This document shows positions 31,933 through 43,065 of a stretch of DNA of 64,000 nucleotides, piece after piece. Under the pieces are notes generated by a model. It was not told the origin of the DNA. It saw only the letters and a program-made list of their open reading frames with translations, and searched no databases. The position numbers and the translations under genes were made by a program. Source of the stretch: Crocodylus rhombifer (taxonomy: Eukaryota > Chordata > Crocodylia > Crocodylidae). Numbering within the stretch: position 1 is the first letter of the stretch; each line of letters starts with the position of its first letter. The DNA lies in NCBI GenBank assembly GCA_038503035.1, contig JAVSML010000977.1, forward strand, positions 553,329 to 617,328, in the 5' to 3' direction.

Positions 31933-33320
31933 TGATTGCTTTCTTCGGGGCTCTCTGGTAACCACTCCCATTGTGGGTTGAGGCGGGGAGAGTGGAGTAC
32001 TGGGGGATGCTGAAGGACTGAGTGATCCCCTGACATGCTCTATAGAACAAGCACATGTAATAGGAAACACTTAAAAGTGAAAGTCTTCAAAAGGTTCTTC
32101 CAGGGTTGTTATTGGAGAACTTTAGTAATGTTTTAAGTGTTCATGGACTGTGCATGTCTGTCTACTTACTTTTGTACTGCTTCAAGTGTTACATCTGTAC
32201 ATGGCCTAAACTTGATCCAAGTTTGTCATTTTGCTAAATAAGAATAGTTAATCAAGGTAAACATAGGATTCTTGTCATTAGCTTGTTGTTGTAAGCATGT
32301 TATGGGATTTCACTGTTCAAGCTTCAAGCTAGTCACAGAAGCTCATGTGAGAACTACTAAAATCACCATGGGTCTTGGCTGCTGGGCTACAATGGTTTGG
32401 GGTGTGGAAAATATGAGAAGAGACATAGCAATTAGGAATTTGCATTAAAACTAAAAATTAGTTAAATGGTGCTCCTTCTTTGGAGTGTAAATGAAAACTG
32501 GACAAAAAAGAAGGTTTAGTCTGCTGTAGCAGCAATCATACATGAAAAGGCTCTCTGAAAGCAGTAAGAGAAAAGGCCATTTAAATCTTTTCCTGCTTGG
32601 GAACAAGAACAACACTAGTAAGGAGGATGAGTGCTGACATTGTAGTTGAGGTTAAAGTGGTTACAATTTTTGCTGATTCCCATCTGCTGCTGAGTGGATG
32701 AAACTTGGGCTAGGGACAGAAATTACACACACACTGGTATAAGTGATCTGAAACCAGTTTAAATCTGTAACGTGACAGAAGTTCAGTGCATATAAACTGC
32801 TTTCAAAATGGCCAAAACCAGTTTAAGATAAACCTGGATGGATGTAGTATCAGACTTAACTGATTTAGGTTACATTGGTTCATTGAAATTCTGTTCCAGA
32901 TCCCCTCCAGATTCAGGTTAACTCACAGTCCCCCAGCATCCAAGGATGCTTTGTACTTCCCTTGCAAACCCACCCCTTGCAGGGAGGGCAGGCTAGCTGT
33001 CTGCTCCAGCCAGGCAGAGAGGTGTGCTCTAGTGCTTCTTGGCATGTGGTTGCACTTCCAGAATGAAAAGTGAATGTCTGTTCATTTGCTTATTGGCTCA
33101 GTCTACACAGCTCTTAGACTAACCTGTGAAGATTGAATCAGTTAAGCCTCAGGCTTTTTGGCTGTCTGTACTTAGCCTTGATGCCAGACTAGTGTGAAGA
33201 ATTAATCTCTTCTATGAGCCCTACATAAGCAAGGCCATTTTAGAAATAAAAATAACCAAAAAAAAATCAGTATTGAAATTGCTGGATAATAATAAGTGAC
33301 ATACACATGACATATGCACC
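31933..33320. other. Intron sequence
   Basis: A+T-rich, without named repeat. A short GC-rich patch near 32930-33010 has no recognisable feature. Confidence 0.5.
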
Positions 33321-33321
33321 T

Positions 33322-33425
33322 ATTGACACTTAATGACACATACACCTAGTCTGTATATAAATGCTGAGTGACTTGATCCACCAAGTTACTGGTACTTGAT
33401 GACTCATGCACTGAGTCTGTATATA
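33322..33425. repeat. Diverged direct duplication, about 65-bp period
   Basis: TATTGACACTTAATGACACA ... TAGTCTGTATATAA (33321-33360) is repeated as TTACTGGTACTTGATGACTC ... GAGTCTGTATATAA (33386-33425). CTGTATATAA is identical in both, 65 bp apart. This is a two-unit minisatellite or a duplicated segment of an unknown repeat. Confidence 0.6.
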
Positions 33426-33964
33426 ACTACGTAGCTCAGGTGACATACTAGACTTCTCCACCAACACTTTCAACCAGTGTTTTTTCCTGGTGTTCACTCA
33501 GAATAGAAGAACCTCTGAACCAATGTGTTCCTTTAATTTCAAATTCCCAATGTTATGGTATACATTTCTAGCATGGGGTAGTTTTTTCTCAAGTACTACA
33601 TGTTGGTATCATTCTTCAGTTCAGTTAGTTAAACTGCTAGCTTCTGTTTATGTCTAGTTTCATGGTGATTTTTAAGAACCAGTACTTGAAGCAAAGGAAG
33701 GTTTGTTCAGTCAAATACAGTGGACTCCTTTTAGTCCTCTTAAAAGATTCAGCATTGCTGGCTAGAAGCTTTTCTCTGACAAAATGATTGTTGTAAGTTT
33801 GTATTTCTTTTTAAAAACAAAATATTCTTCACCAACCTCTACACAACAAACAAAATAAAATGCTGCAAACTAGAATAATTTCTTGAAAGTGAATGTTTAC
33901 AGGGCTTATTGAGCCTCCATTGCTGCAGTACCCGTGTGCCTTCCAATCTTTAAGCTATATTCAC
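33426..33964. other. Intron sequence
   Basis: Nothing recognised between the duplication and the MIR copy. Confidence 0.5.
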
Positions 33965-34130
33965 CATCATGGTATCCCGTGAGGTAGGGTACTACTCTTA
34001 TTTCCATTTATAGACTGAAAACTGAGGCATTAAAATAAGAGACTTGGCCAAGATCATACAGGAATATTTTGGTGTAGTACCTGACTTGAATGCAGGCATT
34101 TCCCTTCTTAGGCTATAGTCCTAATTCTTG
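33965..34130 (-). repeat. MIR SINE, - strand
   Basis: TACTCTTATTTCCATTTATA, then GACTGAAAACTGAGGCATTA, then ACTTGGCCAAGATCATACAG follows the reversed MIR consensus (CCATTTTACAGATGAGGAAACTGAGGC ... ACTTGCCCAAGGTCACACAG) in order and spacing. It is an ancient copy with no function implied. Confidence 0.78.
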
Positions 34131-34531
34131 CATATCTTTCTGTACATATCTTCAATACAGAGAAAGAAGTTTCTTGAGCTTTCTGCATGGAGAATGCTGC
34201 ATGTCTTAGGGTGGAACTTGTCTTAAAACCAGGGGAGCTTGGAGTTTTACAGAGCCCTTGTTTCTTTGCGTAGCTCAGGGTACACCAGAGGAGAGATGGT
34301 AACGTACTGTGAAGTTAGCCTGTTAAGTTGTCGTATTCATGCTCTCCAACCAAGAGCTAATGGATTTTTGGCAGTTTTGCCTTTTGGAAGGGAGAATATT
34401 GCCCATGATTATGCTATGGAATAATTTTAAGTAAAGCTTCAGATAAATCACTTTATATGGAAAATAAGGCCTTATTAAAAAGATTTAAATGAAAGATTGC
34501 CAGACAAAAATTATAGACTCATATCCTATGT
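34131..34531. other. Intron sequence
   Basis: No gene or named repeat. Confidence 0.5.
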
Positions 34532-34680
34532 CAGGGGCAAGCAACGTTTTTGGCCGGAGTGCCAAAGAAACCTCAGTGTCTACCTTGTAAGGTGCTGGAG
34601 GGCTGGCCTGCCAAAAAAAACAAACCCGGGGTTGGGGTGGGGGGAGGGAGTGTACATGGCAGAATGTACTGCATATTAAT
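34532..34680. mobile_element. hAT-type left end, truncated
   Basis: CAGGGGCAAGCAACGTTTTT and GGCCGGAGTGCCAAAGAAAC resemble the left end of the 21941 family. The right end is missing, and the sequence runs into the foldback element at 34681. Confidence 0.5.
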
Positions 34681-35636
34681 ATAGATGTGCACTGATGCAT
34701 CAGTCCCATATCGGATCGGCACTGGTATAAGGAAAATTGACAGTATCAGCAATTGGCTTTTTTTGGCTGATGTGACCAATAATGTGGCTGATAGATGTCC
34801 TGTGCATGCACGCAGCCACAGTGCAACATGAAGGTGGCCAGAAGCGCAGCCCGGCAGTGTGTAGAGCAGCCAGATCTGGCTGATAAGTCTGTTGGGGCTG
34901 GGGGTGGGGTGCAGATCAAGGCCCTAGCGATGAGGGAGGGAGTGGGGCTGGGGTAGGCGCTGCACAGCCAGGGCAGGGCCCGGGATGGAGCTGTGAGCTG
35001 CTTGTCTGGGAGCATTCAGGGGGAGGGGCAGCTCCTGCTGCTACATGCACCCTGGGAGGGTGTGATGGGCATGTGTCCCCAGATCTGTGTGCAGGATTAG
35101 GGCTGGCTGTCACCATGGGCTGGGCTGGGGCTGGGCTTGGGGTAGGTAGTGGTGATGCTGGGAGGGGGCTATGGGGATTTTTGGGGTGGCTGTAGCCCTG
35201 TTCCTAGCACTGTTGCCACCCCCCTGAGTACAGCCCGGGTCAGCCCCAGCCAGGAAGAGCCTGGTGCTGCCCCTGTCTATAGTGGCAGCCCACCCTTGCC
35301 CCACACACAGATCTAGGGGCACATGCCCCCCATGCCCTCCTGGGGTGTGTGCAGTGGTGGAAGCAGCCTACCTTCCCTGTGCCCACCCAGATTAGCCGTT
35401 TGTGGCTCTGTCCTGCACTCTGCCCTGGCTGTGTAGCCTCTGCAGCAGCCCTGCTCCCTCCCTCGCTGTGGGGGCCTCGATCTGCACCACTCTTCCCTCC
35501 CTCCACTCCCTCCCCCACAATAGATTTACCAACCAGACCTGCATTTCAGCAACTGGATTGGTACCAGCCGATAGGGCTTGTTAAAAATTGGCCATTGCTA
35601 TTGGCCCCAAAAATCTCTGTTGGTGCACCCCAGTGA
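34681..35636. mobile_element. GC-rich foldback transposon with about 400-bp imperfect arms
   Basis: The left end is TAGATGTGCACTGATGC and the right end GTTGGTGCACCCCA. The arms pair over long stretches: GGTGCAGATCAAGGCCCT ... GATGAGGGAGGGAGTGGGGC (34908-34956) against the reverse complement of 35455-35495 (GGTGCAGATCGAGGCCCC ... GCGAGGGAGGGAGCAGGGC). Near the centre, GGGCATGTGTCCCCAGATCT pairs with AGATCTAGGGGCACATGCCC. Arms are about 34681-35100 and 35215-35636. No protein is encoded. It is probably a hAT-like or foldback non-autonomous element. Confidence 0.65.
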
Positions 35637-35840
35637 CAGTGCATAGGGGGTGCACGTGTACCCCGTGAGAGCACTGGTGCGCACTCCCTGACAGCCAGCA
35701 TTCCCAGGCGGGGGGGGCAGTCAAGAATGCTGGTGCCCCCCTGAGAGTGCTGGCCAGGAAGTGGGGGTGCCAGGAGAAGCAGTCTCCCCATGGCTGATCG
35801 CACTTACCTGGAAGTCCCCTCCCCCAGTCAGTGGGGTCGG
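35637..35840. repeat. GC-rich repeat fragment (GTGCATAGGGGGTGCACGTG)
   Basis: This segment resembles 54640-54690 (GGGGCACAGAGGGACACATGCACCCCCCTGAGA against GTGCACGTGTACCCCGTGAGA), so the two may be one repeat family with CCCCCTGAGA-type ends. Boundaries are uncertain. Confidence 0.35.
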
Positions 35841-36574
35841 CTGTGGGGGACCCCTGTCCAGTATGTTTTTTCTTTATCCATAAATAAATGCTTTTTATGG
35901 TGACCCAACAGATCTTTAAGATACTGTTGTTCTTCTACTGAGTGGCATCTAACTGGGATGATGAAAGGGGGCATTCAAGCTGTTTCTGTTGGGTGAAAAT
36001 CGCTGATACTAAAATTATTTCCTTTTAACAGTAGTGGTCAGACAGCTTGCAGGCAATCCTCTCTTTCAAGAATCAACCAAAATGTCAGTGCTTGTTTTCC
36101 AATGGAGCACCTCTGCTCCAGGAATTTGACTTTTGTTAGAGAGATTAAGGCAGAAAGCATATACTCTTGCTGTGGGTTAGTTTCCTCCACTCGGAAAATC
36201 CCTTCATCGCAGACCTAGCCGCACAGCATTTTTCTGAAGTTTCAACAATGCTTCTAAGCTAAGAAAAAGAACCTTTTAAACTACGCAACTGCCATTTTGT
36301 GATGTCTGCTATGATTATACCGTCAAACTTTAGCAGTTGTTTATGAACACGTTTTAACTGCTTATTTTGCCCGAATCTGCACATTTCAAAATATTCTACT
36401 TAAAAACCAACCATTCATTCCTTTTTGCTTTTTTGTGCTGATGCAGCGGGTAGAAGTGAACATAATAACTTGATCTAAGGGTGGTCTTGTCCTTGTTTTC
36501 AAAATCTGTTTTAGTTATTCACATATTGTTCATTCCCCCGTGGTTTTCCAAAGACTAAACCATACTTGTTTGTT
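35841..36574. other. Intron sequence
   Basis: Plain A+T-rich sequence without named repeat or exon. Confidence 0.5.
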
Positions 36575-36582
36575 CTTTAGAT

Positions 36583-36735
36583 CAGTGGTGCTCAACCTCT
36601 TGGTGCTGTGCGCCTGACGGGTGATGCTGGCTGGTTTGTTTTGTCCGGTGCTGTAGGATTAAGTTCTTCATTGCTTCCAGCCAACCCGTGTCCCCAGATT
36701 GGGCCCTGGGCAACCTCTGTGTACTCATATAGTGT
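36583..36735. mobile_element. hAT-type left end (CAGTGGTGCTCAACC)
   Basis: CAGTGGTGCTCAACCTCTTG is the left terminus of the CAGTGGTTCTCAACC group, with GTGCTGTGCGCCTGACGG after it. The right terminus was not found. Confidence 0.5.
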
Positions 36736-37014
36736 GCTATCCAACTCCAAGGCTGTGTTTCTCTTCCTCCTCCTTCCGCGTGTTGCTGATCTTGCTAAAT
36801 ACAGTGGTTCCAGACCATTTTTTCTTCGCCACTCTGTTCCTCTCCACCCCACACTAGCTTCTGTCCCTGTCTCTTATTCATGCTTGTATCATAGCATCTG
36901 CTCTCTCTTTCATTGCCTCTATGTGCTTTTCTCATCCATATCTGTCTTTTGCTTCTCCCATTCAGCTTTATAACCCCAAGTGTTTATCACACTCGCTTTC
37001 CATTAGCTTCTGTT

Positions 37015-37810
37015 CTGGGGGTGGGCAAGTATTTGTGCTGGAGGGCCACTTAAGGAGTTCTGTTGAGCTCTTGAGAGTGGGGGGGGAGGGTGGTGATGGC
37101 CCAGGAATACTCCCAATTTATCTTAGCCTGATGGAGCACCCAGGCAGGGTCTCTATGGAGACTGGCTTGAGACCCCTATGGGCAGGGCACGCTCAGCCAG
37201 GCAGATGGGATGCGGCTGTGGGTGTGTGCAGAGAGGCCTTTGGAAGTGTGAAGGGCAGGTGGGGCTGGGGCTTCGATTGTGGGCCAGTGATCTCAGGGCA
37301 GAGCTGTGATCTGCTTCCCCCATGTCCTTGCAGTGGGCACTGCTGGTTCCCTATGCAATCAGCACATATCACAAGGACCTGTGAGGAGCAGATCATAACT
37401 CTGCATTGGGCCCCAGCCCTGTGCTGTCACCACTCTGCAATCCTAGTCCTTGCCTGCCCATCCTGCTCCCAGACACTGCTCCCCACCTGCCTGTGGCCCC
37501 ATCCCATCTGTTCAGCTGAGTGTGCCTTGCCCGTGGGGGTCCTGGGCCACTCCATGGAGACCCTACCCACCAGCTCCCCAGGGCCCAGGGAGATGGGTCC
37601 GGGGTGACTAGGTGGCAGGGCCTGGGTCTAACAGTGGCAGTGGGGCTGATGGGAAGCCAAGTCCACCTGCCATGACACTGCTGCCCCACTACTCAGCCCC
37701 CCAGCTACGACTTCTGACTTGCCAAAAGCTGCGTGCGGGGATAGGGCGGGCTGCACCAGGGGCAAGGGGACCGGCTGCAAGTGCCACGGTCTGGGCTGTC
37801 CCCTGCATCT
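37015..37810. mobile_element. GC-rich hAT-like foldback element
   Basis: The left end is CTGGGGGTGGGCAAG, followed by CTGGAGGGCCACTTAAG, the same layout as 51724, 55911 and 62716. The interior has inverted arms: GGGCACGCTCAGCCAGGCAG then ATGGGATGCGGC (37185-37216) pairs with CCCATCCCATCTGTTCAGC then TGAGTGTGCCTTGCCC (37497-37532). The 228-codon frame at 36921-37607 crosses the element boundary and reads GC-rich repeat, so I do not treat it as a gene. Confidence 0.6.
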
Positions 37811-39365
37811 AGGTTAAATGGAAGTGGCAAAACCATGCCCTTTATACAAGGACCCCTCCTCTGCCACCAAATTTCCCCCTGCCAAATTTCAGACTCTTAT
37901 TTTAGTTGCTTCAACTTAAATTTTCATAGAATAGTTATTAGAATTTTCTAACTAAGAGTTAAGCAACATTTTTTCTAGCCTCATCTTGGATATAGGTGAA
38001 CCATTGTAGCTGAAATTTCAAAAACAAACAGCAGCAGCGGCATTAGGCAGACACCTAATGGTTAGTTTTGAAAAGCTTTTAAGCCACAGAGTTCAGGTTC
38101 TTTTATTGTAAGTGTTGGCAACCTTAATTACAGGCTGTTCTTTTAGACTGGTTCCAATAAATATGTAGTTATTCTCTCTGGTTTAAATGAAAAGTAGATA
38201 TATTTCTGTATGTCACCTCTATTCTTAGTTAGTTGGTGTTTAAAAGATGACTGAAGACCTAATATTTCAGGTAGCCTATACAAATATGCTAAAATGGTTC
38301 AGACAAATGGCAAAGGAATACCTGTGGTGCTAAAGAATATGCCTGTTGCCAGTTGTTTTTTGAAAGCTGAATTATAGTTAAAAAAAAAATATATATGTGT
38401 ATGTGTATGTGTATATATATGTATATATATAAAAAATAAAATTATTCTTATTAATTTAACCCATTTGCCATCATGCCTTCTAGTACACTTTACAACTTTG
38501 ATAGGAGAATTTATAATGTTTAATCTTCATCAGACTTAAAATGGTATAAAATGGGCAAAATATTTTGACATGCAGTAAAACTGCATCTTCATGGAGGTGG
38601 TATGAAAACATTTGTAACTTGTAGCAAAACATTTAAAAACATTACCTAAACAATTTTATTTTCTTTCTTAGACTGTAGGGAGCCTTAAAAACTCCCATTT
38701 TTTAGCTTCTTTCTACTTCTGTCATTCAAGTAAGCTGATAAACACAGAAGGCTACATTCCAGTGAATATTTGAGTGTAGTTCATTTTACCCAATTTAATC
38801 AGGAACATATTAAGACACTAACAGTCAGATACATAATTTGCCTTGTATGTGCTGCACATTTTTACTAAGAAAGTAAGTTATGAGGGTTTAGCATATACTG
38901 AATTCTGCAGGCTCCTTTTTCAAATAGCAATGGTGTGATGTTCCTGAGGTCCGTCTCTAGAGTTCCACTGAAGTGACTGTGCAAATGAATATATAGTATG
39001 TGGTTGATTTAAATTTAATATTTTATCTAAAACAAAAGTTCCGTCGGCCCAGAGGCCATTTAAAACCATCTTTGCCAACATACTTGATATTATGGATAAG
39101 TCTGGAGTAGTTTGATATTTGATAGACCAGTATTTCCATCTTCAAAAAGTCACAAGATTGTATACTGTAATGTATATGCTGTTTTTACCTTTAGTGTCCT
39201 ATAATTTGTCCCTTTGAATACCTCCTTTGAATAGAGCATAAACTTTGTGAATATATTGTATAGCCACCAAGTTTAAGTTTGCTCAACTTCTGCCAGCTCT
39301 CCTACCCATACTGTAGATCCTTGTTTTGATATGGAGTTATCTTCTCATACTTGGACCTTTTGGCA
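37811..39365. other. Intron sequence with AT/TG microsatellite
   Basis: A+T-rich. At 38381-38440 a poly-A run passes into ATAT, GTATGTGT and TATATATA repeats. Otherwise nothing is recognised. Confidence 0.55.
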
Positions 39366-39369
39366 CCTA

Positions 39370-39600
39370 TACAAATGATGGACCTCTGTTACGATGCGTC
39401 TTAATTAGCACTCAGTCAAGCCTGCTAGAGCATGCTAATTAGCATGCTGCATTAGCCTCCACGTCATGTATATTCAGCATCCCATGTTTCAAAATGGCAG
39501 TATTTTGAAGTGTGGGAAGCTAAAGACACATGATGCTATGGGCACTTTAATTAGAGCCGCTCTGTTTAAAGCACCCTCTTCCATGCTGGACCAGGTGTGT
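39370..39600. repeat. Repeat related to the 30479 element
   Basis: GGGCACTTTAATTAGAGC and CAAAATGGCAGTATTTTG are shared with 30510-30610. AGCATGCTAATTAGCATGCT near 39430 is a near-palindrome. Ends were not defined. Confidence 0.45.
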
Positions 39601-40984
39601 AAAGACCCTTTGGCTATCCAGATTCAAGGCCAAGTTATTGCACATTCTGTAGTTTCTCATGGAGAAATTATCATGTAACTAGTGCAGTAAATTATTTACA
39701 GAGTCAGGACTGGATTGGCAGAGGTGCCCTTATTGTCAAGTGAAAGTTCCTTTAAGCAGTGGAACAATTTAGGATGGAATTGGAATGGAATTTAAATGAA
39801 GTAAAGATTTTATGGCAGAGGGCTAGAAGACTAGACCCAGTTTTCTTGAAGTCCTTGCTAGGTTTGTTTTTCAGAATCTGACTGCAGCCCAGGAAACTTA
39901 CACTGCAGTGCTTCTTGTTGTGGTTTATAGATGACTTAAAATGCCTAAGAATTGTAGCGTCACCTTAAACTAGGAATTCATTCTAGGTTTAGTTTATGGA
40001 GCAGTTTAAAAGAGGTTCATTGATTCTCTCCTTGTGTTATTTATTTCCCATGTTTATGAAGTAAGGTTTAGCTTATAGTGTCATAGTTTAGCTCAATATA
40101 GATAATTCAGAAATTAGCTATGTTGATCCTTCTTGCTTCATTTTAATAATTGGACTAAATGAGAATACAGACCCATCAGTTGTGAAAATCTGCCAAGGCA
40201 TTAGATTAGTTTCTGCGGTTCAAATCCTGTTCATTGATGGTTTGAACAGGATATGGAACTTTTATGGTTTTTGGCTGTTTGTCTTCAGTTATAAATGTGT
40301 TTTTTAGATTAAAGAGATAAAAAAAGATCAATCAGACATGAACTTAAAGCATACATTTTGCTAAGAGTTCACTACACTTTAATTGCTAGTATTGTTTTCA
40401 AGAAACACTATTGAGAATAAAAACAAAAGTAGGGACCTTTTTCTTTTTTAGGTCATGACCGGTTTTTAGATTTCTGAGAATACTGGCTCAAAATGGGACA
40501 AACAAAACGTTAGCCACTGTTTCTAATGATTGTCTAATAAATTCTGCTTTTATTTACACCCCTGCTGATTGACTGCAGTAAATAAACTGATGTCAGTAGA
40601 AGCAGTTTATACAACATCCGTTTTGTGAGGGTGCTTTGGGATTCTAGGATAACTCTTACTATGGGAATGTTAAAAATTATTACACCAAGTAAATTCAGCT
40701 TTTCCAGCTTAAATGGATGATTTTGGAAACTGACAGATTTACTTGATGGCAAAATGATACCTAAATATGTGATGCGACTGAGCAAGCGGCTAATTTATTT
40801 AATGAAAATTAGACCTAGATTTTAAAAACAGAAATCAAAACAGCTGGGGCAGGTTGCTTCCAGAGAAGTTTGGATTTTCCTTCCTTATGCTCTTAGGACA
40901 GAATTTCAAAGCTAGTTTTTCTAAACTTAGTTTGTAAAATTTGCACATGGACTAAATAATTATCTACTAAGAATTGGTGCTCTG
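39601..40984. other. Intron sequence with an imperfect hairpin
   Basis: A+T-rich. An imperfect inverted repeat sits at 40218-40259 (GTTCAAATCCTGTTCA against TGAACAGGATATGGAAC). No exon or named repeat. Confidence 0.5.
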
Positions 40985-41300
40985 GTGTGCAGCAAGCTAC
41001 CCTGAGTGGGGTAGGGGAAGCTGGGGCCAGCACCTGGGCTCGCCCCAGCAGCGTTATCTCTGGTCTGGGGGTTTCCTGGGGCTCCAGTGGTGGCAGTCCA
41101 GTGCATAGGGTATGGCCCACGCTGGCTAGACTCTGGTTTAAGGCGGTGCATGCTGCCTCCACATGCACTGCCTTGCTTTTTTCTGTCACAAGTTTTTTTG
41201 ACACACAGCTGCAGGTGTCAAAAAAAACTCCAGTGCGCTGGCAATTAGCATAGTGAATGCCTGCATGCACATACATGCACTCTTCTGGATGTGCCTAGAG
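40985..41300. repeat. Unclassified GC-rich repeat-like block with hairpin
   Basis: A GC-rich island in A+T-rich intron. It contains the hairpin AGTTTTTTTGACAC / GTGTCAAAAAAAACT at 41191-41229 around CAGCTG, and ends near GGATGTGCC, a word also found at the end of the 26013 element (GATGTGCC). The family is not established. Confidence 0.35.
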
Positions 41301-42550
41301 ACCTACTTGCATGTTACTTCTTTCAAATTGTATGCAAATTCTCTTCTTAGAAGTCCATGCATTCAGCTATCAGAAAGGCATATATTTGAATGCTTCATAA
41401 GCGCTGAGACAAGTTTAAAAAAAAAAAAAGTGTCCTGAAGTGAGATCTCTCTCAGGGAGGATTCCTCCAAGATTTAAATTTGTATATCTATAAAGAAGAG
41501 GATTGTGTATGCTTACTAGTTGGTATATATAACAGCAACTAGAAGGTAGGTATCCCTGCCTTTCAGATTTAGAGAGATCAAAAAGGAGTGTTTGGAAATT
41601 TACACCATAAACACTGACTACTTTACTCTTGCCTTTCGTGTTTTCTATACTATAACTTGGAATAGGAGAGAGAAAAAATGGAGAACCGGTGTTTCTGTGC
41701 TCATTTTCTTGCATGATACCAAATGACATTTGGTCCTGTTTGGAGGTCTGCTGTGCTTTTAATTTGCACTTTTTATTAGTGGGCAGTAACAAAATTGATG
41801 GGAAGGGATATATGGGGTATTTTTACGTTTAAAGAAAAGGAAATGTGTTCCCTTTTTATTTGAGAAGCATTGTTTTGCATTTTTTTCCAGCCTCTTTCTA
41901 TTTTTGTTTCAATTGGTCTTCTATAGAATATTTAAATTTGTTAATCCCTGAAAGGAACAGTGTCATTTTCCTTTTTTGGTTTTCTTCCAGGCATTACTTA
42001 GTCACATAAGATGACGCAAAAATTATAAATAATAAAAAATAGGAAATTTAAAGTGCAACTAATATGTATTAAAAAGTTGCTTACTTAAAGATGTCTGAAG
42101 TGCATTACAGGGAATATATATTGCAAAGTAAAGGATTCCAAAAGGAAGAAGGGCAAGAGATCTATACATGCTCATATATAGCAGCCTTGCAAAACTTAGC
42201 AAGAACTATTACTAGCCCTACCACAAAATCAAGGCTTTGTCCTTTATAATGATAAATGGTGAAACAAACAAATATTATTTACTTGAATCAGATAGGCATG
42301 TGGAATTTCACAAGGCTGAAGTATAGCTACAACCATAATTTTTTATAATCTTTTTCATGACTTTCTGCAGGCCTTCTTATTGTGGAGTTGATGCTGATCA
42401 TTCCTTACTACCTACCCCTTTTTTCACCGGCTATTTTTGGGAGGTTATTTGGCAGGTAGCTGCTATTTTCTGGACCCAGCTTTATAATTGTTACCTGAAG
42501 TTTGCACTGTGTTTAGGTACATAGTGACTGTATAAGAAGTATGTGTATAG
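41301..42550. other. Intron sequence
   Basis: A+T-rich with a poly-A run at 41417-41429. Nothing is recognised. Confidence 0.5.
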
Positions 42551-43065
42551 CATCATAGGAAAGTAGGATTAAAAAGGACCTTAAAAATCATCTAGTCAGT
42601 CCCCCTGCTCAAGGCAGGATCATCCCTGAATAAACCATCCCAGCCAAGTGTCTACTTTGCACTTGAAAATTTTCAGGTTTGGAAATCCCACAACTTTAGG
42701 TGTCTTGTTCCAGTGCTTGATCATGATCACCCTCATAGTCAGAAAATTTGTCCTAATCTCAAACCTAATTTCCTCTGCTGCATCTTGAAGCCACAGAAAA
42801 AAAGGCCATCTCCATCCTCTGTATAACTACCCTTTAGGTATTTGAAGTGTAATCCTGTGTTCTCTTCTCCACACTGAATAACTCTAGTTCTTTCAGCCTT
42901 TCCTTGTAAGTCATGATTCACAGACTTCTGATCGTTTTTGTTGCTTGCGGATGGGCTCTTTCTAATTTGTATGTACCCTTCTTGAATTGTGGGGCCCTTC
43001 GTTTGGAAGTGACCCTTCTGTTACCACAACCCAGTATGTTCTTGGTGATTTTTGAAACGAGCATA
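42551..43065 (-). mobile_element. CR1 3' fragment, older subfamily
   Basis: Reversed CR1: ATAGGAAAGTAGGATTAAAA, AGGACCTTAAAAATCATCTA, CTCAAGGCAGGATCATCCC, CCTAATCTCAAACCTAATTT, then text whose reverse complement encodes the ORF2 C-terminus (CTTTCAGCCTTTCCTTGTAA, AGTATGTTCTTGGTGATTTT). About 500 bp remain. It is non-functional. Confidence 0.85.

Noticed and set aside
36921..37607. 228-codon frame
   Set aside because: It crosses the left end of the 37015 element and consists of GC-rich repeat translation. No homology is recognised.
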